64,000 nucleotides of DNA from an uncultured Spirochaetota bacterium (GTDB lineage: Bacteria; Spirochaetota; Brachyspiria; Brachyspirales; Brachyspiraceae): the NCBI GenBank assembly GCA_944390575.1, contig CALXQJ010000002.1, forward strand, positions 248,001-312,000. The letters run 5' to 3'. Below, in pieces: positions 36,175-44,171 of the stretch. Below the pieces are notes generated by a model. That model saw only the letters and a list, made by a program, of their open reading frames with translations. It searched no databases and was not told where the DNA came from. How positions within the stretch are numbered: position 1 is the stretch's first letter; every line of letters begins with the position of its first letter. The position numbers were made by a program, and so were the translations under genes.

Positions 36175-36870
36175 ATGAATAGTAAAAATATAGCAGTTGT
36201 GCTTGCTGGTGGAGTTGGTAGTAGAACTGGTTTTGAAACTCCTAAGCAATTTTTGAAGATTAATAATAAAACTATTTTGGAATATAGTTTGGATATTTTT
36301 GATAGTCATAAATGTATAGATGAAGTTTGTATAGTTGCAAGAGAAGAGTATCATAATTATATTTTTGATATTATAAAAAGAGTAGGTTATAAAAAAATAA
36401 AAGCTGTATTAAATGCTGGTAATGAGCGTTATGAATCTACTTTATCTGCACTTGATTATTATAAAGATTATGAAGATAGTAATTTAATTATTCATGACTC
36501 GGCACGTCCTTTAATAACTTCTGATATAATAGATAGTTGTATAGAGGCGTTAAAAAAATATAATGCTATAACAGTTGCAATACCTGTTTCTGATACTATT
36601 GTTGAGATAGAGGATAATTATATAGAAAATATGCCAAATAGAGAAATAATGTATGCGAATCAAACTCCTCAGTGTTTTAGAGTATCTATTTTAAAAGTGG
36701 CTTATAAAAAGGCTTTGAGTGATAAAAATTTTAAATCTACAGATGATTGTAAAGTTGTACATCAATATTTAGATAATGAAAAGGTTTATATAGTTAAAGG
36801 CTCTACAAAGAATATTAAGTTTACAAATAGGGAAGATTTACAAATTATAGAGTTATTAATGAAGCTATAA
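36175..36870 (+). CDS. ispD: 2-C-methyl-D-erythritol 4-phosphate cytidylyltransferase
   Basis: IspD makes CDP-ME in the non-mevalonate isoprenoid pathway. The 231-residue protein starts AVVLAGGVGSRTGFETPKQF, the nucleotide-binding loop, and has IIHDSARPLIT, AIPVSDTIVE and NQTPQCFRVSIL as in the family. It is of normal length. A toxin-antitoxin pair lies directly upstream. Its last six bases overlap the end of the convergent selB gene. Confidence 0.92.
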   Translation: MNSKNIAVVLAGGVGSRTGFETPKQFLKINNKTILEYSLDIFDSHKCIDEVCIVAREEYHNYIFDIIKRVGYKKIKAVLNAGNERYESTLSALDYYKDYEDSNLIIHDSARPLITSDIIDSCIEALKKYNAITVAIPVSDTIVEIEDNYIENMPNREIMYANQTPQCFRVSILKVAYKKALSDKNFKSTDDCKVVHQYLDNEKVYIVKGSTKNIKFTNREDLQIIELLMKL

Positions 36871-38655
36871 TACTTCTCTATCGTTTCCAACTCTTTTTAA
36901 AATTTTTTCTCTTTCTAATGCATTTAGAATTGGTATTGTATATTTTCTTGAAAGACCTGTTTTATCTTTTACATAGGCTATGGTTATTATATCTTTTGAT
37001 TTTAATCCTTTCATTATAATATCTTTTATTTTTTTGTATGTATCTATATGATAATATATACCCTCATCCAAATACATAGCTTGTTTTAATGTTACTAATG
37101 TTTTTATATCTTTAATGGCATTTGGTATTGTTTTTAAATACTTTTCATCAATACCATTTAACTCTTCTTTTTTTAGCTTTTCTAATATAGTTTTTTGAGA
37201 GTTTGTAAGACTTACGTTTTCTACATATTTTTTATAAATACCATTAAATGTCATAATTATTTTTTTATTAATTAAATATTCTATTATAATTTTAGTAAAC
37301 TCATTATCTATATTATAATAATTTCTTATATCATCAAAAGTTATATTATCTTTTTTAAATAGTATTAATTTGTTAATAGTAGAGTCTACTTTTTCTAAGT
37401 ATTTTTTTGATACTAAAAAGTCATTTATTTTTATCGCATTTTCTGTATTATGATTATGATAATTAATATATCCTTTTATAGACAAACTTAAATCAATAAA
37501 TCTACTACTATCAATATTATCACCTAAAAAGTCACCCGCATTTTCTAAAAGAGCAGTTCTCATATTATTATTAGTCTCATCTCCAAAGAAAATATAACCA
37601 CTTCCAATAATCTTACTTCCACCATGACTAATAAGTATACCCCTATCTTTCCAAAATACATTAATAGCTTCTTTAAATTTTAATCTTATAAATCTATTAT
37701 CTATTTCTTTATCATTATTATTTTTCTTTTTGTATATAGGTATAATTTCAGCTATTAAACACTCAGTTCCAATTGCAAACTCAGCATTCTTAATTTTTTT
37801 TAAATATTCTATATCATTTAATTCTTCAATTAATTCTAAAATAATTTCTGTAGTAGAAAATAAAGTTTCTTTTTTTGTTGCAAGTAAATGCCCTCTTCTT
37901 ATTTCCGATTTTTCAAGTCCTCTTAAATTTAATGCAACTCTTGATGTAGATTCTACAATATCTCTATCTTTATGATATGATTGTATATTTCTAATTGATA
38001 TTTCTTTTTTAGTAGGGTAGTGTATTAAAGTATCTTCCTTTTCTATCTTACCATCTACTATACTTCCTGTAATTGTAAGTCCAGCACCTTTTACTGAAAA
38101 AACTCTATCTACGTATATATGAGTATTGTCTTTTTTTGCTATTTTATTTTTAGTTATAATTTCTGTTATTCTATTTTTTAAATGATCTATATTATCTCCA
38201 TTTGTAGAAGATACTTTTATAGTCTCTATTTCTATTTTAAATATTCTATTTAAATTTTGTTTTATATTCTCTTCTTGTATTATTAAATTATCTGAATCTA
38301 CTAAATCTATTTTATTTATAACACAAATAATATTTTTTATCCCCAAAGCATATGCTACTTTAGAATGCTCTTCAGTCATATTCATCCATCCTTCATTAGC
38401 ACATACTACTATCATAACTAAATCAAGACTCCACATTCCAGCAACCATATTACGTATAAAGCGTTCATGTCCAGGTACATCTATAACACCAATATTAATA
38501 TTTTCTGAAGGACTAAAATACCCAAATCCAAGATCTATAGTCATACCTCTTTTTTGCTCTTCAGGTAGACGCATCATAGACATTCCTGTTAATGCTTTTA
38601 TAAGTGTAGATTTACCATGATCAACATGTCCTGCTGTTCCTATTATACTATTCAC
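36865..38655 (-). CDS. selB: Selenocysteine-specific elongation factor SelB
   Basis: SelB brings Sec-tRNA to UGA codons marked by a SECIS hairpin. The 596-residue protein has a translation-GTPase domain (GTAGHVDHGKSTLIKALTG, DVPGHERFIRNM, INKIDLVD), EF-Tu-like beta barrels, and a C-terminal series of winged helices that bind SECIS RNA. The order GMTIDLGFGYF is typical of SelB. It is the last gene of the tRNA-Sec-selA-selB unit, 20 bases after selA. Confidence 0.93.
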   Translation of the reverse strand: MNSIIGTAGHVDHGKSTLIKALTGMSMMRLPEEQKRGMTIDLGFGYFSPSENINIGVIDVPGHERFIRNMVAGMWSLDLVMIVVCANEGWMNMTEEHSKVAYALGIKNIICVINKIDLVDSDNLIIQEENIKQNLNRIFKIEIETIKVSSTNGDNIDHLKNRITEIITKNKIAKKDNTHIYVDRVFSVKGAGLTITGSIVDGKIEKEDTLIHYPTKKEISIRNIQSYHKDRDIVESTSRVALNLRGLEKSEIRRGHLLATKKETLFSTTEIILELIEELNDIEYLKKIKNAEFAIGTECLIAEIIPIYKKKNNNDKEIDNRFIRLKFKEAINVFWKDRGILISHGGSKIIGSGYIFFGDETNNNMRTALLENAGDFLGDNIDSSRFIDLSLSIKGYINYHNHNTENAIKINDFLVSKKYLEKVDSTINKLILFKKDNITFDDIRNYYNIDNEFTKIIIEYLINKKIIMTFNGIYKKYVENVSLTNSQKTILEKLKKEELNGIDEKYLKTIPNAIKDIKTLVTLKQAMYLDEGIYYHIDTYKKIKDIIMKGLKSKDIITIAYVKDKTGLSRKYTIPILNALEREKILKRVGNDREVL

Positions 38656-38675
38656 TTTTATAGTCCTTATATATA

Positions 38676-40040
38676 TTATATTAAGTTGTTATCTATAATA
38701 CTTTGTAGAGATTTTGAAACATAATCTAAATCATTATCAAAAATAGTAATTGTATATATTAATATAAATTCTTTCTTTACTTTTGTAATAATTGGAATAT
38801 CTAAATTATGCATAAATGTAATTGTTTTTTTTATATCTTTGGGTTGGAATCTTATAGCATATGATTTGAAATATACATCTGCCATAGCACCACCACCAGT
38901 CTCTATTTCTTCTTCTACTATGCTAAAATATTTTTGAGCATTTTTTATATTTTTCAAAATATTTTCACATTTTGTTTTTATTACATCAGGATTTATACTT
39001 AATAGTCTTTCAGAGTATCCTTTAAATGTATTAGTTGAATTAAGTCTTTTAATAGCATACTTTTCTAAAATAGATAGTACAGTCTTTCCACATCTAAATG
39101 CTCTCATAAGTGGATTTTTATATATTTTTTCTATATATTCTTTTTTACCAACTATAATACCAGCTTGTACTGATGAGAACATTTTATCTCCAGAAAAGCA
39201 TACTAAGTCTATACCAGCTTTTATAGCACTCTTTATATGCTCATCTTCAGATATACGCTCATCTAATATACCAGCTCCCTCATCATATACTATAGGTATA
39301 TTTTTATCTATATTTTCTCTAAGTTCTTTTAGTGTTAGACTTTTTACAAATCCTCTTATTCTAAAGTTTGATGTATGCACTTTTAATATTAATGCTGTAT
39401 TTTCTGTTATAGCATTTTGATAGTCTTTTATATTTACAATATTTGTAGTTCCTATTTCTACTAATTTAGCTGTAGACTCTCTTAAAATATCAGGTATTCT
39501 AAAACCTCCACCAACCTGTACTTGCTCCCCACGAGATACTATTACTTCTTTGTCTGTGGCAAATGTTTTTAATATTAAAAATAAAGCAGCAGCATTATTA
39601 TTAACTACTAAAGCATCTTCAGCTCCAGTTAGTTTTGAAAGTAAAGTATATAAAAACTCACCTCTAATACCACGCCCCTCATCATTGATATTATATTCTA
39701 AATTATTACTATAAATATTAATATCTCTAACATTATCCCAAATATCTTCGTCTATAGGTGATCTTCCTAAATTGGTATGCATAATAGTACCAGTTGCATT
39801 TATAGTTTTTTTTATAGGTAGATTAGACTTCTTTTTTATATTTTTTTCGCATAGTATTATTATATCTTCTTTTGATATATAAAAATTTTTATTTTTTTTA
39901 TAATTTTCTCTTAACTTATTTAGTGTACTTCTTATTATATCTGTAACTATTGGTCTTGATAGAGTATTAAAATATTTTTTTATATTTTCATTTTCTAAGA
40001 TTGTATTTACTTGTATTAGATTAAAAGTTTTTTCTGACAT
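38676..40040 (-). CDS. selA: L-seryl-tRNA(Sec) selenium transferase
   Basis: SelA converts Ser-tRNA(Sec) to Sec-tRNA(Sec) using selenophosphate and PLP. The 454-residue protein has the N-terminal tRNA-binding region, INATGTIMHTNLGRSP, the aminotransferase core with VVNNNAAALFLIL and the PLP-lysine segment VCFSGDKMFSSVQAGIIVG. The ATG at 40040 (MSEKTFNLIQ) is the real start. A longer reading to 40145 exists only because the tRNA-Sec gene happens to be open in that frame. Confidence 0.93.
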   Translation of the reverse strand: MSEKTFNLIQVNTILENENIKKYFNTLSRPIVTDIIRSTLNKLRENYKKNKNFYISKEDIIILCEKNIKKKSNLPIKKTINATGTIMHTNLGRSPIDEDIWDNVRDINIYSNNLEYNINDEGRGIRGEFLYTLLSKLTGAEDALVVNNNAAALFLILKTFATDKEVIVSRGEQVQVGGGFRIPDILRESTAKLVEIGTTNIVNIKDYQNAITENTALILKVHTSNFRIRGFVKSLTLKELRENIDKNIPIVYDEGAGILDERISEDEHIKSAIKAGIDLVCFSGDKMFSSVQAGIIVGKKEYIEKIYKNPLMRAFRCGKTVLSILEKYAIKRLNSTNTFKGYSERLLSINPDVIKTKCENILKNIKNAQKYFSIVEEEIETGGGAMADVYFKSYAIRFQPKDIKKTITFMHNLDIPIITKVKKEFILIYTITIFDNDLDYVSKSLQSIIDNNLI

Positions 40041-40064
40041 TTTATAACACGCTCTTTTTATAAT

Positions 40065-40153
40065 CGGAAGAGGCAGGAGTTGAACCTGCCAATGTCGTTT
40101 TGACATCCAACGCTTTTGAAGAGCGCGGGAGACACCGGTCCCCATCTGCTTCC
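40065..40153 (-). tRNA. selC: tRNA-Sec (anticodon UCA)
   Basis: The 89-nt minus-strand gene begins GGAAGCAGATGGGGACC and ends CTCTTCCG. The anticodon loop CTTCAAA carries TCA, which reads UGA. The variable arm is long (a 5-6 bp stem around ATGTC/GACAT), and the T arm is GCAGG-TTCAACT-CCTGC. CCA is not encoded. In my hand fold the acceptor stem has five perfect pairs, then either two mismatches (C6-U, A7-C) or seven pairs with C6 bulged. It lies 24 bases before selA, so tRNA and mRNA probably share a transcript. Confidence 0.93.
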
Positions 40154-40173
40154 AAGGCTTTATTATGCGTGAA

Positions 40174-40202
40174 ATTATATATTATTTGTATTTATGTGTC
40201 AA
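40174..40202 (-). promoter_or_regulatory. Strong promoter of the selC-selA-selB unit
   Basis: On the minus strand a perfect TTGACA (40202-40197) and a perfect TATAAT (40179-40174) are 17 bases apart, with a start expected about 13 bases before the tRNA. Confidence 0.7.
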
Positions 40203-40311
40203 TTAATATTACAGTTTACTACAATATTTTTTTATAAAAAAGATATAGAAAAAACTTATCTTTTATGATAATATATTATGATAACTTAATAAAATATTAT
40301 ATGGTATTAAT

Positions 40312-41169
40312 ATGAAAAATAAAAATATTCTAAATAATGAAAAGGCACATTTTTCACATGTTTATTTCTATAAATTACTTTTTGAAAAGAAACCAAAATT
40401 ACCTAATATAGAAGTTATTAGAAAACATTTGAAAAAATTTTATAATGATGTTGATATAATTTCAAAAGAAGACAATATTTACAATATTGCTATTAATGAT
40501 TTAAAAGTTAAGTATGAAGATGATAAAGAAATACCAGCACAACTTTTAATGCCCGAATCTATTGAATTTGATTATACAAGCATTGATGATAAAGTATATT
40601 CTCAAATGTTTGATATTCGTAATCCTAAGGGTATTATAGAAAATTGTTCTTATGAAATTATGATTAGTGATTTTTTATCTGCAGGTCTTAATTATAAAGA
40701 TAGGGCTTCTCTTTTAAATAATTGGCTTATGGTTGCTTTGAAGCTTTTTGAAGATTGTATTGCTGTTTATAATGAACAAAGTGGAAAGTTATTACTTAGA
40801 TATCAAATACTTAATAATACTTATCCTAATAATTTAAGATTTTTATTTAGTGGTGTTAATATTCGTATATTTTCTGTTGAGAACTCTGATGATATTATAG
40901 TTGATACTCTTGGAATGTATGCTATTGGACTTCCTGATATACAGTATCATTTTAAAAATCTTGATATTAAAGATATAGTATCTCATGCACTTAATACTAT
41001 TGCTTATATATTTGATAATGGTGCGGTTATAAAGAGTGGGGATACTTTACGTGGTTTTTCTGATGATGTTGTTTGGAACTGTAGGTATGAGAATTCATTA
41101 TTAAAACCATATAGAGAAATACTCGATATTAATACATTAGAATATGCTGCTGGAAATAGAAAAAATTAA
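40312..41169 (+). CDS. DUF4261-like protein
   Basis: The 285-residue soluble protein has no signal peptide or membrane helix. Its order of blocks, including NWLMVALKLFEDCIAVYNEQSG, TLGMYAIGLPDIQYHF and a C-terminal GFSDDVVWNCRYENSLLKPYREILDI ending (quoted by its DDVVWNCRYENSLLKPYRE core), looks like DUF4261, a domain of unknown role. It is divergent from the selenocysteine locus and stands alone upstream of the small RNA unit. I would not assign a function. Confidence 0.5.
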   Translation: MKNKNILNNEKAHFSHVYFYKLLFEKKPKLPNIEVIRKHLKKFYNDVDIISKEDNIYNIAINDLKVKYEDDKEIPAQLLMPESIEFDYTSIDDKVYSQMFDIRNPKGIIENCSYEIMISDFLSAGLNYKDRASLLNNWLMVALKLFEDCIAVYNEQSGKLLLRYQILNNTYPNNLRFLFSGVNIRIFSVENSDDIIVDTLGMYAIGLPDIQYHFKNLDIKDIVSHALNTIAYIFDNGAVIKSGDTLRGFSDDVVWNCRYENSLLKPYREILDINTLEYAAGNRKN

Positions 41170-41198
41170 AAAAATGTTAGATATATCTAAAAATTTGC

Positions 41199-41226
41199 TT
41201 GACAAATATAGGCTATATGTTAGAAT
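41199..41226 (+). promoter_or_regulatory. Promoter of the candidate small RNA
   Basis: Perfect TTGACA (41199-41204), a 16-base spacer, and TAGAAT (41221-41226). It lies 30 bases after the DUF4261 gene, with no coding frame of normal size downstream on this strand before the terminator. Confidence 0.6.
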
Positions 41227-41231
41227 ATGCT

Positions 41232-41345
41232 AACAGTGATGATGAAAATGCCTATTATCATTGTTATTTAAATTTAAACCTTCATGTAATTAAACTGTTT
41301 TAAACATCCTTTCACTTTCCTTGTGAAAGGATGTTTATTTTTTTA
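41232..41345 (+). ncRNA. Candidate small RNA of unknown family
   Basis: Between the promoter and a strong terminator lies about 114 nt with two hairpins. The 5' stem pairs AACAGTGATGAT (41232-41243) with ATTATCATTGTT (41254-41265): twelve pairs, two of them G-U, with loop GAAAATGCCT. The 3' hairpin is the terminator. The middle (41266-41301) is AU-rich and single-stranded. It lacks the conserved features of SRP RNA and is too short for 6S RNA or RNase P. The only frame inside is about ten codons without a ribosome binding site. Confidence 0.5.
41302..41345 (+). terminator. Strong intrinsic terminator of the candidate small RNA
   Basis: AAACATCCTTTCAC (41302-41315) and GTGAAAGGATGTTT (41323-41336) form 14 perfect pairs around a 7-base loop, followed by an A and a T-run. 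It is the best terminator in the window. Confidence 0.85.
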
Positions 41346-41362
41346 TTATTTAACTTTAAAAT

Positions 41363-41392
41363 AAAAAAAAGCCCTAATAAATTAGAGCTTTT
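41363..41392 (-). terminator. Terminator of the minus-strand lipoprotein gene
   Basis: Read on the minus strand, AAAAGCTCTAAT and ATTAGGGCTTTT pair with one mismatch and are followed by a run of eight T, about 20 bases after the lipoprotein stop. Confidence 0.65.
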
Positions 41393-41413
41393 ATTATTTA
41401 TAAATATTTTATA

Positions 41414-42094
41414 TTAGTTTGCTGGTATTACTCTTATATATATAGGAAAAGCTTTTTTCAATTTATTACTATTAGAAGTAGGTGCTATAACTAAAGTTAA
41501 TTTTATTAAACCAATTCCATCTTTTATTTTATTATATAATTCAGGAAAGTCTACAATATTTACACTATATGTATTTTGAGAAGTAGATTTCAATTTTATA
41601 TTACTTGAATATATATCTACATCATATAAAGCAACAGCAGTTCCTATATAAGAGTTTTGTTCTGCCAATTGCTTACTTGTTCCTTCTATACTTATATCTG
41701 TAAATGTATATTTATTTTTACCATCAAGAGTTAGATAATTTACTTCTTCACCTTCAAAAGTTATAGTAGGAGCAGATGCAGTATTGCCATTTTTATCTAT
41801 AGTCATTGTAAGAGGAGATAGTCTATAATCAGTTATTGTGTTATCATCTTTTAAATTTATATAAATGTCTTCACTATTTGCTATATAAGATTCAATACTA
41901 AAATTATCACTATTTGATTGCTGAGCAGTATTTTCTAATTTTCTTGGATTAATCTTTTTTTCATTGATACCTGATTCATTTTTAGTAGTATTTGATTCTT
42001 CTTTATCATCTACACCTGTAGTATTAGTGTTGTTACAGCTTATTAGAAGTAGTAGTGTAGAGAGTATAATTGCTAATATAGATTTCTTATTCAT
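41414..42094 (-). CDS. Putative lipoprotein of unknown function
   Basis: The 226-residue product starts with a lipoprotein signal (ILSTLLLLISCNN, Cys at residue 20), followed by an Asn/Thr/Glu-rich tether and a beta-rich domain (about 65-226) with strands such as DIYINLKDDN and IGLIKLTLVIAPTS. No family is recognised. It ends with its own terminator and is divergent from rnr, so it is probably a single-gene unit. Confidence 0.75.
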   Translation of the reverse strand: MNKKSILAIILSTLLLLISCNNTNTTGVDDKEESNTTKNESGINEKKINPRKLENTAQQSNSDNFSIESYIANSEDIYINLKDDNTITDYRLSPLTMTIDKNGNTASAPTITFEGEEVNYLTLDGKNKYTFTDISIEGTSKQLAEQNSYIGTAVALYDVDIYSSNIKLKSTSQNTYSVNIVDFPELYNKIKDGIGLIKLTLVIAPTSNSNKLKKAFPIYIRVIPAN

Positions 42095-42178
42095 AATATT
42101 CCTCTTTTTATTAGTATATACTTATAATATACTAAAATCTTTATAAAAACAACAAATTTATTCTTATATTATGATTAA

Positions 42179-42207
42179 TTGACATTATAAATTATTATTG
42201 CTATAAT
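42179..42207 (+). promoter_or_regulatory. Strong promoter of rnr
   Basis: Perfect TTGACA (42179-42184) and TATAAT (42202-42207) with a 17-base spacer, ending 35 bases before the ATG. Confidence 0.65.
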
Positions 42208-42242
42208 CAAAAAAAATAAGTTAGGAAAATATAACATATATT

Positions 42243-44126
42243 ATGAAAATTCTTAAATTCTTAAAAAGAATAAATAATGAATTAAGTATAGATAATTATA
42301 AAAAAGAGTTTATACAAAGTAAAAAAGATAAATTAAAGTTTGAGAAAATACTCCATAAGACAACATCTATGGGGCTTATTATTAGAAAAAAAAATATATT
42401 AAAATTAACTCCAGAAGGTAGAAAATTTCTAAAGTCAGAATTACATAAAGATAGTAAGTTAAAAAAGAATGAGAAAGAAAGTAATAAAAAACAAGATATA
42501 AAGATAGATATTAATAATGCCAAAAAAGATGCTCAGTTAGTTGCAAAGTCTTATAATATACCTATAGATTTTCCAAAGAAGTGTTTACAAGAAGCAAAAC
42601 TACTTCCTGATAGTATGGAGAATGTCTCTTTAGAGTATGATAGAATTGATCTTAGAAATATTAAAACAGTAACTATTGATGGGGTAGATTCTAAAGATTT
42701 TGATGATGCTATTAGTGTTGAGAAGCTTGATAATGTGTATAAAATAGGAGTTCATATTGCTGATGTTAGTTATTTTGTACCTATTGGAAGTGCATTAGAT
42801 AGAGAAGCAAGAAAGCGTGGAAATAGTGTTTATTTAATAGATACTGTATATCCTATGTTTCCACATGAATTATCTAATGGTATATGCTCTTTAAATGAGG
42901 GTGTTAGTCGTTTTACTATGACTGTATTTACTACTATTGATAATGATGGAAATATTTTAGAGAGTAGTTTTCATAAATCTGTTATAAAGTCTAATAGAAG
43001 ATTAACTTATGATTATGCTCAAGATTTACTTGATGGGATTGATTATGATGATGATTGGCTTTTGGAACTACTTAATAATGCTAATGATGTAAAAAATATT
43101 TTATTAAAAAAGCGAATAGAGAATGGTAGTATTGAATTTGATTTAAATGAAAATAAAATTATTTTAGATAGAAGTGGTAATCCTAAAGATTTTTTCGTTG
43201 ATATTAGAAAGGAATCACATAAATTGATAGAAGAGTTTATGCTTCTTGCTAATTGTGAGGTTGCAAAGAAGTTGAGTCATATAAATGGAGCTATATATAG
43301 AGTACATGATGCTCCTGATAGTGATAAGCTTGATTATTTTATGCGTATTGCTTTTAATAGGGGATATAGAGTTATTAAAGATAGTAATGGTAATATAGAC
43401 TTTATATCTTTTATAGAGTCTATACACGGTAAGCCTGATGAGAAGCTTCTCCTTACACTATTATTACGCTCTATGAAGCAAGCTATTTATGATGTAAAAA
43501 ATATTGGTCATTTTGGACTTGGTTTTGAATATTATACACATTTTACTTCTCCTATAAGACGCTATACTGACTTACTTACTCATAGACTTTTAAAATTAGT
43601 TCTTGATGGAGAAAATAAATTAAAACCATCTATGGAAAAGATGTTTGTTAATTGTGCTGATTGGTGTTCTAAGACTGAGCGTGTTGCTGTTGATTGTGAG
43701 AGAAGTTTGGAGAAGATTAAAGCTACTCGTTTTATGAAAGATAAAATTGGCAATGAGTATGATGGTATTATTAGTGGTGTTACCAACTTTGGAATATTTG
43801 TAGAGATTGAAGATAGGGGTATAGAGGGATTAATTAGATATTCTACTTTGAAAAATAGATATACTTTTTATGAAGATGAATTATCTGCTTGTAGTGATAT
43901 TGATGAGATATGCTATACTCTTGGAGATAGAATTCGAGTTGTTGTATCTAATGTTTCTGTTGAAAATATGTTTATTGATTTTTTACCAGTAGGTGAAGTA
44001 GAAAATATAAAAATTAATAAAAAGTCTAATAAAAATAAGAAAGTAAAAAAGACAAAAAGTAGTAAAAAGTATAGTAAAGATAAAAAATTTAGACAAGAAG
44101 TAAAATATAAAAGAAACAAAAAATAG
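42243..44126 (+). CDS. rnr: RNase R-family 3'-5' exoribonuclease, lacking cold-shock domains
   Basis: The 627-residue protein contains a winged-helix start (residues 1-60, TSMGLIIRKKNILKLTPEGRKFL), a Lys-rich linker, the RNB catalytic domain with the Asp cluster DGVDSKDFDDAI, HIADVSYFVPIGSALDREA and YTHFTSPIRRYTDLL, and an S1 domain near the C-terminus (EYDGIISGVTNFGIFVEIED). The tail is very basic. RNase R normally has two cold-shock domains before RNB; here only about 65 residues separate the winged helix from RNB, so they seem to be absent. It degrades structured RNA. A weak AGGA lies rather far from the ATG. Confidence 0.88.
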   Translation: MKILKFLKRINNELSIDNYKKEFIQSKKDKLKFEKILHKTTSMGLIIRKKNILKLTPEGRKFLKSELHKDSKLKKNEKESNKKQDIKIDINNAKKDAQLVAKSYNIPIDFPKKCLQEAKLLPDSMENVSLEYDRIDLRNIKTVTIDGVDSKDFDDAISVEKLDNVYKIGVHIADVSYFVPIGSALDREARKRGNSVYLIDTVYPMFPHELSNGICSLNEGVSRFTMTVFTTIDNDGNILESSFHKSVIKSNRRLTYDYAQDLLDGIDYDDDWLLELLNNANDVKNILLKKRIENGSIEFDLNENKIILDRSGNPKDFFVDIRKESHKLIEEFMLLANCEVAKKLSHINGAIYRVHDAPDSDKLDYFMRIAFNRGYRVIKDSNGNIDFISFIESIHGKPDEKLLLTLLLRSMKQAIYDVKNIGHFGLGFEYYTHFTSPIRRYTDLLTHRLLKLVLDGENKLKPSMEKMFVNCADWCSKTERVAVDCERSLEKIKATRFMKDKIGNEYDGIISGVTNFGIFVEIEDRGIEGLIRYSTLKNRYTFYEDELSACSDIDEICYTLGDRIRVVVSNVSVENMFIDFLPVGEVENIKINKKSNKNKKVKKTKSSKKYSKDKKFRQEVKYKRNKK

Positions 44127-44148
44127 ATAGTATTATAGTACTATCTAT
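44118..44148 (-). terminator. Terminator of the TPR gene, overlapping the rnr stop
   Basis: ATAGATAGTA (44123-44132) and TACTATCTAT (44139-44148) pair perfectly around a 6-base loop. On the minus strand a run of six T follows, so it suits the TPR gene; on the plus strand the T-run is poor. Confidence 0.6.
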
Positions 44149-44171
44149 TTAATTACTTCATAATTTGTATA

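Noticed and set aside
40041-40145. N-terminal extension of SelA by 35 residues
   Set aside because: The extension is the tRNA-Sec gene read as protein; the family start and the tRNA fold both argue for the ATG at 40040.
41238-41273. A ten-codon peptide (MMKMPIIIVI) in the small RNA
   Set aside because: There is no ribosome binding site, and the bases are explained by the 5' hairpin; it is too short for a typical type I toxin.
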